A DNA stretch of 64,000 nucleotides from positions 16,439,137-16,503,136 of the forward strand of contig CM064863.1 of the NCBI GenBank assembly GCA_032719365.1, in the 5' to 3' direction. Source of the stretch: Prinsepia uniflora (taxonomy: Eukaryota > Streptophyta > Magnoliopsida > Rosales > Rosaceae). Made by a program: the position numbers and the translations under genes. The notes beneath the pieces are model-generated. The model was not told the DNA's origin. It saw only the letters and a program-made list of their open reading frames with translations, and ran no database searches. Shown piece by piece: positions 34,711 to 46,764 of the stretch; the stretch's first letter is position 1, and every line of letters begins with the position of its first letter.

Positions 34711-36256
34711 GATAATATTGATAATATATTATATTTATGTAACTTAGAAATCATAGAAAAGTATGGAAGTTCAGAAGCCACAATCGTAAGAAGTGGAGAT
34801 TAAGCAAAAAATGTCAAAATCTGAAAGATTGTTATGTGCTTATGCAAGAGATTCCTTGAATGAAATATCAGTCGTGTTCAATATTAGGAAAGAAGTATTT
34901 GGATATGCACGCAGGATTCATGTCTTGCAAGAAGATATTCTGAATTTCGGTGTAATGAAAGAGATTGGTGCCAACTGCCTAGTTGTTTACATGTGGTAAC
35001 TCATTATGCTTGCTTCATTCTCTTTGTTTCTTATCTCAATGTGATATAAAAAAGTATCAACGAGAGGGTTTTTCAAATTGGATATTATATGCTTTTTCGT
35101 TCTTTTCTTTGGAAATGATTGTTAGGTAGTTGCAAACTTAGGAATGATTAAAACTTATGAAAGCTGTAATTTCTATATAAATGTAATAGGAGACTATACC
35201 ATGTTCTTAAAAAGTCCAAAATGTTAAGCATGCTTGGTTTCATTTATCCTGCTAAAACTGGTACCAAGGGATGTGGGAGTTTGACTCAATGATTATGTCA
35301 CATAGCGGAAGTAATGTCAAAAGGCAGTGAATAACAGCTTTATTTGGTACCTACTATTAGTGGGTAAGAATGGAAGTCGAAGAAGGGTACTTAATTTCCC
35401 AAATATTATGACATCTAATACAGAAGTTTTTTTTTTAAAATTTTCCAGATTCCATTGGAGTTTATCGGTTATCAATCAGGACAAAAGTATTGTCTATTAT
35501 ATGGACCCGCTACGACAACCCTTAATGGATACCAAGTGGAAAAATGTTGTTGATAAGTAAGTTTTTTTTTAGTTCAAATTCATGTAATTTGCATATTATT
35601 ATATTAGTGGAATACTAATTCAACTTTCTTAGTATCTTGAAGTGCCATTCAAATCCTTAAGGGCGCAAACCTATACAGTGGAAAAACTTGGGTGTATGCT
35701 TCCTTCACCTGCATTTTATTTTAATACAGATTTTATGTACAACATAATGGTTTATATTAAAAGTATTGATAGTTTATGTTCGTTAGGGCGTTCCTCAATA
35801 ACCAACGTCTAAAGAATGTGGCTATTTTGTGATGCAGTATATGAAGGAAATTGTTGAAGACCAAAACCTAACATTTATTAATGTAATTTATAATGAGCAA
35901 TTTATGACTCATATCTAGGCTTTATATATATATGTAAGCTTGCTCGTAGTTGTGTGGAATTAGGTCTATGTGCTTTAGTGTAGGGACTATGAGGGCTTAG
36001 TTGAATTTATTTGAGTTGAGACTTCAAATGTAGGAATCCTTGAAATTGGTTAAAGGCTTAGTTGAGTTTACTTGAGTTCAAACTACATTCAAACATTTAA
36101 TTTGTGATTTGAGTTCTGTTCGAATTATATTTGACTGAATGTTTTTTCGTTTAATATTACAACGGGATAAGATAACAACTAGCATATACATGCAAAAGGA
36201 GATTGATGAAATGCATGGTGAATGGGCTTATTTTTTAGGGAACTATATAGCTTATG
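34711..36256 (+). pseudogene. Second copy of the Ulp1-protease part of the CACTA-type element
   Basis: Duplicate of 29649 onward: SERLLCAYARDSLNEIS, FGYARRIHVLQEDIL, a His-containing FHWSLSVIN block, MDPLRQPLMDTKW, and KECGYFVMQYM with the catalytic-type Cys. The in-frame TAA just before that Cys is present in both copies, so the reading frame was already dead before duplication. It lacks element K and has a few small deletions relative to copy 1. Confidence 0.82.
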
Positions 36257-36465
36257 TGTGACGACCCGTCCCAAATTTACCTGATTATCGAGAATTAATT
36301 GAGGATTATCGTGACTAATCGGGAATTGTTGGACATTCAGGGTGAAATTACGAATTTACCCATAAACAGGTGAAAATGTTGATTTTTAACCCAGAAGGTT
36401 AAATGCACGTGGCCTAAAGATCGTTACTTAAATTGTGACGATACGAGTCTGTAAACAAGCGACAT

Positions 36466-38400
36466 GTTGGAATTGGACATTGTATGGGAAAGTTACGGGT
36501 CACGGAAGGTTTTGAAAACTATTCACAGTTGCACATTTTACGAGGCAGTTGACTCTTGGGTTTTACTTGAGTGGGCCCAAAATATCAGTTGTGGGCCAAT
36601 AGATGAGTGACAAGTGTCACTCATCCATTGATCCCTATTTCACATACATGCACCTACCATTCCCTTTCCTATTTCATTCATCCAAACCTCAAAACCCTAA
36701 ACCCAATCTCACCCATCTGAACTAGCAGCTGGGCTGCTTGAGTGAGATAGAGATAGTGAATGGTTGAGAGACTGAGACGACGACGTGGACGGCGGAACGG
36801 CTGGCCGTGAACCTAGGTAAAACCGTGAGCTTGTTGGATTGTGGTTTCAATTTTTCTAGACGTTTTGGGATGATTTTAACGATTTGGTTGGGATTATTTT
36901 GCTCATACGAGCCTATATGGATCATTTTGGGTGAGAAAAAATCACTGGACAGCGCAGGAAGGGAGCTCGAAAGTTGGCCATGAGCTTCGACCTTGGGTGG
37001 AGATTTTTCAGGTGAGTTTTTCCCCTTTTAAAATCGTAGATCGGTTTCTGGGAGTGAGACGAGGAGATTGGGAGAAAAATGGCAAAGATCAGTGGTCAGA
37101 CGACGGAAAATAGACCGAGTCAGGGTTACGGGTTGAGTGACCCGAGTGTAGGAAAACGCGTCAACCTGCGAGAGGTTGACGATGATGATGTGGAATGCCA
37201 CGTCATCACCTGTCAGACCTGTCACGCCACGTGTCCAACTATAGGGTGACATGTGGCAGGCTGATAGGCCCAATAAGTAGCTGACGTGTCAAGTCCACGT
37301 CAGCATGTCAGACCCTGTGGAGCAATCAGGTGGTGCCACGTGGTAAGGCATCAGGAAGTCAGAGCTAACGTGTTAGTGATGAAATCAGCAGATGATGTCT
37401 TCACATGATGTGGCAGTGTCAGAGGGTGGCACGTGGCACCAATCAGAGTGTGCCACATGGCAAGTTGTTAGACCTGACAGGTGTCAGACTTATTAGGATG
37501 ACATCAGCAGATGATGTCAGCATGACGTTAGCAGATGACGTCAGCATTGATTGGAGCGTGACGGCGCGTGGGCACGAATTCCAAGATGAAATCGATCATG
37601 TTCGAAAGGTTTCAATGATCTAAATTTAGAATCGGACATCGTACGGAAAAGTTACGGGTCATAGAAGGTTTTGAGAATTATTCACAGTTACAAATTTTAC
37701 GAGATGGTTCGCTCTTGCGTTTGACTTGAGTGGGTCCAAAATATCAGTTGTGGGCCAATAGATGAGTGACAAGTGTCACTTATCCATTGATCCCCATTTC
37801 ACATACATGCATCTACCATTCCCTTTCCTATTTCATTCATGAAACCCGAGAACCCGAAACCCATTCTCACCTATCTGAACCAGCAGCTGGGCTACTTGAG
37901 TGAAACCGAGAGAGTGAGCGGCTGAGAGAGACTAAGAAGACGGCACAGACGTCTAGCCGTGAACCCAAATAAAACTGTGAGCTTGTTGGATTTTGTTTTC
38001 AATTTTCTGGACCTTTTGGGATAATTTTAATGATTTGGTTGGGTTTATTGAGCTCATACGAGAAATGATCATTGGACAGCCCAAGAGGGGAGCTCGAGAG
38101 TTGGCCATGAGTTTCGACCTTGGGTGTAGGTTTTTCAGGTGAGTTTTCCCCCTTTTTAAATTGTAGATTCGGTTTCTAGGAGTGAGACGAGGAGATTGGG
38201 AGAAAATGGTGAAGATTGATGGTCAGACAAGGGAAAACGAACCCGGTCAGGGTCGCAAGTTGAGTTACCCGGTTGCAAGACAATAGGTCGACCCGCGAGA
38301 GGTTAATGACTATGACGTGGCTTGCCACGTCATCATCTATCATACATGTCAGGCCACGTGGCCAACCAGAGGGTGACACGTGGCAGGCTATCAGACCCAG
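36466..38400 (+). repeat. Tandem duplication of about 1.15 kb inside M
   Basis: The block from the GGAAAGTTACGGGTCA region through the palindrome, CT-rich leader and GACGTGGC-rich segment is present twice (from about 36470 and about 37630). Offsets between matching landmarks are about 1,130-1,160 bp, so the copies have diverged by small indels. The second copy is interrupted by N and resumes at about 39968. Confidence 0.85.
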
Positions 38401-38404
38401 TTAG

Positions 38405-39967
38405 TGATAAGTTAAAACTAAGCATTAAAGTAAACACAAAGTCACACTCAACACTTAATAAAAAAATTTGCAAATTAAAACTTTTTTTTGTAGATTGTAG
38501 CATTGATAAGTAGGGTTCGTTCTTAACCAGGGATTGAGGGTACCTTGGCATGATTATCGTTTAATTGATTAATTAAGGGGGGTAATTGATTGTTTCTATT
38601 ATCCTATGTGATTAACTAACCTAAACTATCTTAATTTATTATTTACATGGTCAACTCATCTTTAAATCTAACTCATTCATGATTATATTAACTTCAACCT
38701 ACGTAATCCTATAATCTTAATTAATCTTACGAGCTACTTGTATATTCTCTTAAGTACATGCCCGGGGCTCCCGACGACACTTTTAATGACCTAGACTCGG
38801 GGCTCCCTATATCTAGTCAAGCTTTAAGTACGAACACACAAACATAACAAAAAATAGAATCATAGAACACATAGAATATTGAAGCAATACAAATCATAAA
38901 ACCAAGAATATTATTAGAACTAAATTCATATAATCAACATCCAAGCATAAGAAATAACTACAAGATAAAGAGGTTGTGTTCCACATTTTCTCTTCGGGGA
39001 TCCCTATGATACAAAGTGATTAGGCACTCTTTGTGAGACAAGTGAGGGATCCTCAAATTAGTCACGGATAAAGGTGTAAAAGGTGAAGTATGGTGTAATT
39101 ATTCTTACACTTGAAATCTTGAATATAACGAAAGGGAAAATTTGGTTGAGCAGAGTTTTGGTTCAAAGAATGAGCGACTCTTAACTAATAAGAAAACTAA
39201 AGTATTTATAGTCATAGGAAATAACCCTAGCTCAATCCTAATTAAGAAGGAAAAACAAATCCTAAACTAGAAAGAATCCTTGCTACCTGCAATTTGCATC
39301 CTTGTGCCGCAAGGAATTATTTTTGGGAATTATACACAAGACCCTTGCTATTTCCATGAAACTTCCTTTTAATTAATACAGTAAACATATTCTATAAGCA
39401 TGAGAATTTGATCTTGAACAGCTGGATGACTCGCAAGGCTTCAATTCCTAATAGAACAAGTAATTCTACCCGGGTAGACTAACTATGTCTCACCAAAACA
39501 GGGATTCCTGGGGCTGTAGACTCCAATTTTAGTAATTCTTGAACCAGTGGAAACTAGACTTCTAAAGCTTTCCAACCATACCTTACTCATATTCTGATTC
39601 TATATGAGCCGTTCACAATGGTCAGTGGAAGTGGGCTGATTTGCATAGGCTGATTTCTTCTTTGTAACTTTTAATCCACTTCTTGTTTTGGGCTTCTCCA
39701 AGAACGAATCTTGGCGTAATCTTGAGCCTTCTTGCACATATGGACATAGTGTTGACCCATATTGATGAATCTTGATCCAATATTTATAAATATTGGCCAA
39801 TTCTTGATAGCTTATGCTGTTTTACTCCAATTTAACCTCTTTGTTCCACATTCTTGGGTTGGTACCTAAAAACATTAAAAAAAGTTAGAAATTGTAAGAT
39901 TAAGGATATAACAAAGTAGAATGAAAAGAAAATTGAGATAAAAAGGTGATGATATATGTGCTTATTA
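38405..39967 (-). mobile_element. Element N: probable unrelated solo LTR in M
   Basis: The sequence of M is interrupted between 38404 and 39968. The insert begins TGATAAG and ends CTTATTA (CTTATCA expected), giving TG...CA-like ends with a 7-bp inverted match apart from one change. Candidate target duplications GTTAG (38400-38404) and GCCAG (39968-39972) agree at three of five bases; the homologous host reads GTCAG, one transition from each. It shares none of the landmarks of the other LTRs, and its orientation is a guess. Confidence 0.5.
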
Positions 39968-41863
39968 GCCAGCATGTCTGATCATGTGGAATAATCGGGT
40001 GGTGCCGGGTGGTGCCACGTGGTAGGGTGTCAGGTTGTCAGAGCTGACATGCCAATGACACGTGTTAGTGATGACGTCGGTAGATGAAGTCATCACGTGA
40101 TGTGGCAGTGTCAGAGGGTGACACGTGGCACCAATCAGGGTGTGCCATATGGCAGGTTGTCATACCTGTTAGGATGAAGTCGACATGACGTCGGCATTGC
40201 CCGCCGTTAACCGGCACGTGTGGACTTTGACTGGCTCATGAGTGCGTGTGGGTGCGAATTCTGAGGTGAAACTGGTCATGTTTGAAAGGTTTAATGATCT
40301 GAATTCAATGGTGGTGATTTCAGGTCGATCAGAGGTCATTTGATGGGCCAATTGAAGGTTTTTAATCTCAAGAAGCGTGTTCGGAACACGTTGACTGTTT
40401 CGAGAGTTTTGAGTGTTTATGATTAGGATTTGTATTGATGGATAGTAACCTTTGGATGTGATTTGGATAGGTTTGGACTTCCCGGAGATTGCGGATTAGC
40501 TCCTGAGTGGCTTACAACACAGATTTCGGAGCGCGCAGCGTGAACGGTGTGTGAGTGGACCTTGATTTATAAAATGATGCATGAATATATGTTTTGATTG
40601 TTAGGATGGATTTCACGAAGATGCGTGAAATCACTCATTCGGGCTTAGGACCCAGTTCATAATTATTAGTTTTGAATGATTTCACAGAGATGCGTGAAAT
40701 CGAGGATTTGGTTAGAGATTTTGAATGATTTAGTGAAGATGCGTTAAATCGATATTTTGGGTTTAAGACCTAGTGGGTTTAAGGTTTGACTCCGAGTATA
40801 GTCAAACGAGAAATTGAATAGTGCTTTGAATAATAAATGGTTTTCGGATTTGAAAATGAGATATGGGGCTTGTGAACTTATTGGAAAAATATTGGACTTA
40901 GGGAGTGAGTCCATGTGTATTGAAAACCATGTTTCGGGCTAAGGGCCCTATTGGGAAATGAATTGAGATTGTGAAATGGGAACTAGACACTAATTTTATG
41001 AGATTTGTGGAAACTTATTTTGGGCCGAGACCCTATGTGAAATCACTGTTTTGATTTGAGAAACAAACAATTTTGAAAATGTGTTTCCACTTTTTTATTA
41101 TGACCATTCTCCATGATTATGAGAGGGCCTCTGGTTGCGAATATGTTTTCTCGGAGAGGACCCTGGAGATAACGCTCACCTCTGAGGTATAGAGAGGTCA
41201 CGATACACCTGCTATCGAGTAGCCGAGGGAGGCTCGACTCAAAAGTACGGATGTTATATGTGATCAATCGTTGATACGTTCACGACGATCTGGAGATTTT
41301 CGGCCCGTGATGTGTTCACGGCAACATGCTCGGATCAGAGCGGTCCTTGAGCTTATGGGCACGCGTTGCTGGGATTGGATAACGTGACTGATGATGATGG
41401 GCTAAGATCCCACAGGTTGGATATGAGAATGGGTCCCGAGGTTTTTAACTGATTGATTGTGTCCAGATGTTTTCACATATGTTGGTTTGAAAATAAAGCC
41501 TTTGATTTTATAGGTTTTCGTATGTCACCGTTTTATTTGAAAAACAATGGTTTTAAAGTGATATGCATGCATGCTTTATAAAACGGAGGGTGGTAAGTAT
41601 ATTTTGAAAAATGGTTTTAATAATTCCTTATTTTTGTTTACCCACATGTTTTGTTGTTTTTGGCACCCTCCAAGTTAACCGCGGATGCAGGCTGTAGCAG
41701 AGATGAAGATATAACATGTCGCAGCGCACACCACAGATCTTGGCACACTCTGGATAACCCCGAGCAGGCTACAGTTTTATCCCTTGTCTGACATGAGGTG
41801 TCAGACGGGAACATGCACATCCCACGATAATCCAGGAGGATTGGGATTGGTCCTGTCATTAGG

Positions 41864-42924
41864 TTTGTAACATACAATTGAATTGCGTGACGTAAACATT
41901 TATGTTGATGTTAATTTTGCCTTTTTTTTGGTAATATCTTGAGGCTTGCACTTAGCTAACTAGATTTGATACACTTGATGTTAAATGTATTTTTGGCTCC
42001 TCAAGGCTTTTAGAGGATCTAATTTATAAAATCCCGTTTGATTGATTTTCTTCAAGGAATTACTCCTTTTATTTGATTGACAAAATTTTATATATGTGAA
42101 TAGACGACAAGGTACAATCGTTGTGCCAAATGAAGATAAATAATATTTTATTTTGAAGCTTCATATGACAGTGATTTACTGTCATCTTTTAATTTAAAAC
42201 CGTCATCTTATAGTGCATTTGGCAAGAATTCAAGAAAAAACTATCATTTGATTACTACATAGATGGCAGTGTTTAAAGTAAGAATGATTTTTCGAATGAG
42301 TTGATTTCTTGATTTTATGGCTACAAATAGTTATTCTTGGGTCTTAAGATATATGAAAATGCATATACTGTTTACTTGTCAAGGTTGAGGATGTAGCTGA
42401 TTTGGAGATTGTAGAGAATGTTGTTAGCAGCAGTGGATCAACCGTGAAAGGATGCCATGGAATTAGTCAAGACGAATTCGTATTGCTCCGAAGTAGCTGC
42501 AAAGGATGCCATGGTATTAGTTTTTGATCCCTTGTATAAATTAGGTTGTTGGTTCCTTATATTTGTTCTTTCTTGTGTTGCAGAACATTATGTATTGTAT
42601 TAATTACAATTGAATTCATGAACTTTGATATATATAAAAATAACGTTGGATGAATTTGCTTCAAAGATTTTTCTTTTTTTGGAAAGAATTTATATATGTT
42701 ACTCAAATAATTTGTTATACAAATCGAATTATGGAATATAACAATAGGTTCAATATTAGCCTTATCACAAATAACATGGACAACAGTTTTTTTTTTAAAA
42801 GTGTTGTCTAATTGCATTATAGACAACACTTTTTTTCATTTTAGACGACGGTTAAAAACTGTTGTTTATGATATATTCAGACACAACTTTTTACTAAAAG
42901 TTGTCACCTGATTACATCATAGCG
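41864..42924 (+). mobile_element. 3' part of the CACTA-type element with subterminal repeats
   Basis: After M, the host sequence resumes. A short frame at about 42384-42525 (VEDVADLEIVENVV) may be a last coding remnant. From 42790 there are inverted and direct motifs such as TAGACAACAC, GACGGTTAAAAACTGTTG and ACAACTTTTTACTAAAAGTTGT, typical of the subterminal regions of plant CACTA elements. The likely terminus is CATCATAGCG near 42915-42924, a degraded TAGTG end. An earlier TATAGTG at about 42211-42217 is an alternative. Confidence 0.5.
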
Positions 42925-45900
42925 CTCACGGGTTAACTAGCTCAAAGAGGAGGACATGAATACCAGGTTTTTCATCAGTTTGAAAAGGAAAATGAGAGGA
43001 GGAATTTTATTACAAGGATGTTCAATGGGCAGGGGGTGTGGAAGACCTCGGACTGGGCCATGGGTGGAGAATTTGAAGAATACTTCAGTGGTTTATTTGC
43101 CACTTCTGGGACAGCTGATCTAATAGAGGTATTAGAGGTGGTCTCGCTAGTTCTGGGGTCAAAGGAAAATTTAGACCTGGATAGGCCTTTTGTTTGTCCG
43201 AAATTGGAGGCGGCTCTTACCAGTATGCTCCCTACTAAGGCTCTAGGGGTAGATGGGCTTCCAGCTCTGTTTTACCAAAAATACTAGGATGTGGTGGGTG
43301 ATGATGACTCCATTTTTTTCCTTGTAGTGCTTAATTATGTTGACAGTGGTCAGCCTATCAATCATACCCTGATTTACCTCATTCTGAAGGTGGACAGTCA
43401 TATTCAGGTAATTGATTTTCGCCCTATTGCTTTATGTAGGGATATTTAAAAAAAAATATTGCCAAAACTATTGTGAACAAATTGAAGGGTGTGATGCCCA
43501 TGGTTATTTCGGAATTTCATAGTTCTTTAGTCCCCTCCCGCCTTATCACTGACAATATTCTGGCTGTTTTTGAGTCTATACATGCGATTCGACGATGGGG
43601 GAAAAGTAAAGTTAAGAAAGTTGATCTCAAAGTTGGATATTTCCAAGGCTTATGATAGGGTTGAATGGTCGTACTTAGAGGGAATGCTTCGAAAGTTGGG
43701 ATTTAGTGATCGCATGGTTCATCTGCTTATGAACCGTATGTCCACAGTCGCTTATGCAGTGCAGGTTCAGGGTCAAGATACCGGTCACATCTTCCCTACA
43801 TGGGGGCTCTAGCAAGGTGACCCTTTGTCTCCTTGTCTATTCCTCATTTGTGTTGAAGGTTTCTCAACACTCTTATCTCAGGCTAGTGGGTTAGGCAGCT
43901 TCATGGTGTGATAGTGGCTCTGGGAGCCCCATCAACTTCTCATCTCTTTTTTTTCGCAGATGACAATTTACTTTTTGTAATTCTTGGGTAAAGGAAGACT
44001 TCCAGTTACTTGCAGTGCTGAAAGCGTATGAACGATTTTTGGGTCATCATATTAATTTGACAAGTTTGCTACATGTTTTAACCCAAGTACAAATCCTGTC
44101 ATGAAAAGGTTAATATCTAATGTTTTGGGCATTCAGGTTGTAGATTTCCATGAGAAATATCTTGGTCCTCATATTGCCACTGGCCGAAAAAAAAGGTGTT
44201 TGGGAGAATCAGTTATGTTCTTCGTAGCAGTTAACCACTTGGAATTCTAAGTTACTGTCTGCGGCTAGGAAGGAGGTAGTGGTTAAGGTTGTTTCTCAGG
44301 CGCTTTTTACATACTCTATGAGTGTCTTCCAGCTCCCTAAGTCTCTACGTAATACACTCTCTATTGAGATTGCTTGGTTTTGGTGGAGCAGAGTATGGAA
44401 GCAAAGTGTTCACTAGATGAGCTAGGATCGACTATGGAGCCCTAATAGCAAGGGCGGTTTGGGTTTCAAGAATTTTGAGATGTTTAATCGAGTTAGGGTT
44501 GTGAAGCAAACTTGGAGGCTCCTGGAGTAATCGGGGTCACTAGTAGCTCGAATTATGAAGGCCTGTTAGTACCCTAATTAGGATTTCAGGGTGACTGATG
44601 TTGGGTCTTTGCCGTCTCTTGTGTGGCCGTCTATCATTTGTGGGCTGGAGGTGGTTAAATAGGGTTTGGTTCATAGGGTGGGTAATTGAGTCTTGATTGG
44701 TGTGTTTCATGATAGATGGATCCCAAGGTCGCAGACCTTCTGTCCAATTCTGAACCGGGGTCTTTTAGAGAATGATTTGGTGGCGTCCCTTATCCTCCCT
44801 TTTGGAGGTTGGGATATTGACCTCTTGAAGTCGTTTTTCTGTGAGGAGGATGTTCGTGACATCTGTAGTATCCCTTTCCTATCTCATGCATCTTCTTTTT
44901 ATGGAGGGTTCTGGGTTTATTCAAAAGGTGGGAAGCATACTGTTAAATTTGGGTACCATTTGGCCTTCACTTTGGACCACGCTGGGGTGGATGGTGTGGG
45001 TGAGTGCTCTACAAGTGGACAGATCGAGTGTGGTGTTGTGGAAGCACTTATGAGAGCTGAGGGTCCAAAATAAACTGAAGATCTTTTGCTGGAAAACTTG
45101 ATCTGAGATCTTACCAATGACTCACAATTTGGTCACCAATAAGCTGCTTGTTACGAGCCTTTGTTGTCAGTATGGGAAATTTATGGAGGATGCTTAACAC
45201 GCTTTATGGGGATGTAAGCACAGTCAAAGGGTCTAGAGTCTAACCAAGCACCCTTTGTTTGGGTTCCCTACTTCAGGGATTTTCATACATCTCTTTGCTT
45301 ATGCTTTGTCTTACTTAACCTATTCTCAATTAGACCAATTTGTTTATATCTACCGAAATATGTGGAATTAGCGAAATAAAGTAGTACATGCTTTGCAGAT
45401 TAAAAAGGATGGGGAGGTTTATGAATCAATTATGGGTGCCTACTTAGAGTTTACAAGGTTACACCAAGTTTCTATGGGAGACCCAGTTTGGTGTGAGCCA
45501 AAATGGACTAAACCAGTGGAGGGGATTTTGAAATTGTGATGTTGTGGTTTGTAAGGATTCGCTTCAGTGTGGTGTGGGTGGGGTTCTAGGGGGGTGTGCT
45601 TTTGGCTAGTTAGCGAGGGCATGTGGCGGTTCTGTAGTAGCGGTTGAGATTGAGGTAATTCCATGTGGCCTATTTCAGGTGCAGTGGTTGGGTGGTCAAG
45701 ATGTGGTGATGAGGACTAATTGTCTGGAGGCGGTTAGTACTATTAAGGCGGCCCAACACTTTTGAACATTGGTGGGTCTTCTAGCTCGTGAAGTTCGGAG
45801 CTTGATGGATGCTCTATAGATACCTCTGGATTCTCTAGTATGTGTTCCTCGGAAGGCTAACCATGTCGCCCATAGTTTGGCCCAAGAGGGGCGGCGCACA

Positions 45901-46170
45901 TAGATTCAGACTGATTGGGGGCCTATGTTCTCTCCTTGGTTAGCATCGCTTTTAGCACAAGATATTGAGGTTTAATGTTTGTTTTATCTTTGAGGTTATT
46001 TTTTGGGGTACTCTTTTTCCCTTATTGAATTTATTCCGGACTAACTGGATTTTATGATGAAGATTTGAATGAGGCCTCAAACACTGATTGTGATGCACTC
46101 AATTGATGTACTCCTTACCTTTCTCTTTATCCAATGCAGCTCTCTTTTAATAAGTAAATAAAAGGTTTAA
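42925..46170 (+). pseudogene. 5'-truncated LINE (non-LTR retrotransposon) with RT and RNase H remnants
   Basis: Translation in shifting frames gives the order of plant L1-type ORF2. Linker HEYQVFHQF at about 42955; RT motifs ALGVDGLPALFYQKY (43235-43287), FRPIALC (43418), SKLDISKAYDRVEWSYLEGML (43626-43690), QGDPLSPCLF (43814) and FADDNLLFV (about 43953-43980); GGLGFKNFEMFN (44452); a zinc-finger RVT block around 45075-45230; and an RNase H domain (GGVLGG near 45570 to VPRKANHVAHSLA at 45845-45890). The endonuclease is absent, and stops and frameshifts are frequent. The 3' end is AT-rich with ATAAGTAAATAAAA at about 46150-46167. Confidence 0.88.
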
Positions 46171-46764
46171 TAATTTATCAATTCCTCCTAAACTCTTTTT
46201 GTATTTTTTAATGTTATTTTTCAATATAAAATATCACTAATGCCATCTAGCCTACAGAGCTTAAATGAGACTTATATGAAAAACATACTTCATATGAACA
46301 TATGAACTTGGTACAGACGAGCTTTGATCTTGCAAACTCTAGATACCATTTGTACAAACACGCTCTCTTGCTAAATTTTACAAAGTGCTCAATGCATGAG
46401 CTATTAAAAGTTGTAGAAAAGAAAATTATTTACAAGAGTAATATTAGTGGTAGTAGCGGAAAGACAGGTTTATTCTCTGACTGGCATTCCTTGAGAGAAG
46501 AGAAGAAGCTGAAGAGGGTGGATTGAAGAAGGAAGGATGAATCTGAGGAGTGGTTCCACAAGGGAACGGAAGAGTGAGTCCTTAAGTGCTTGGCGGAGGA
46601 CTTTTTTATACTTCTTTCCTCCCGTCAACGTCCTTTGAGGTCACTATTTGAAAAAAGTGTATTTGTCTTTCTTGTTGAACATGTTTGGCACTATTTAATT
46701 AACACAATTTGGGCATTATGGACTTAGTGCAGTGTGTATTATGGAGTTTTCGGTTAGTGCTACC
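46171..46764. other. 3' flank of the CCD4 pseudogene
   Basis: AT-rich DNA between the LINE end and the old CCD4 stop. The 3' untranslated region and polyadenylation signals of CCD4 would lie here on the minus strand, but I cannot pinpoint them. Confidence 0.5.

Larger units (their letters stand above)
36257..41858 (+). mobile_element. Element M: solo LTR with internal duplication and nested element N
   Basis: Starts TGTGACGACCCGTCC (one base changed) and ends GGTCCTGTCA. The left flank TTATG (36252-36256) differs by one base from the right flank TTAGG (41859-41863), while copy 1 of the host site retains TTAGG at 34458-34462. After removing N (1,563 bp) and an internal duplication of about 1.15 kb, the length is about 2.9 kb, like H. 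Landmarks: palindromes 36602-36625 and 37761-37784, GTGTGAGTGGAC 40549-40560, degenerate partner GTTTACCCACAT 41636-41647, terminal hairpin 41787-41805. Confidence 0.88.

Noticed and set aside
42205..42217. TATAGTG as the definite CACTA 3' end
   Set aside because: Subterminal-type repeats continue much further right (to about 42924), so this end is kept only as an alternative.
43018..45073. Separate genes for each LINE open frame
   Set aside because: They are consecutive pieces of one frameshifted ORF2 and share its domain order.
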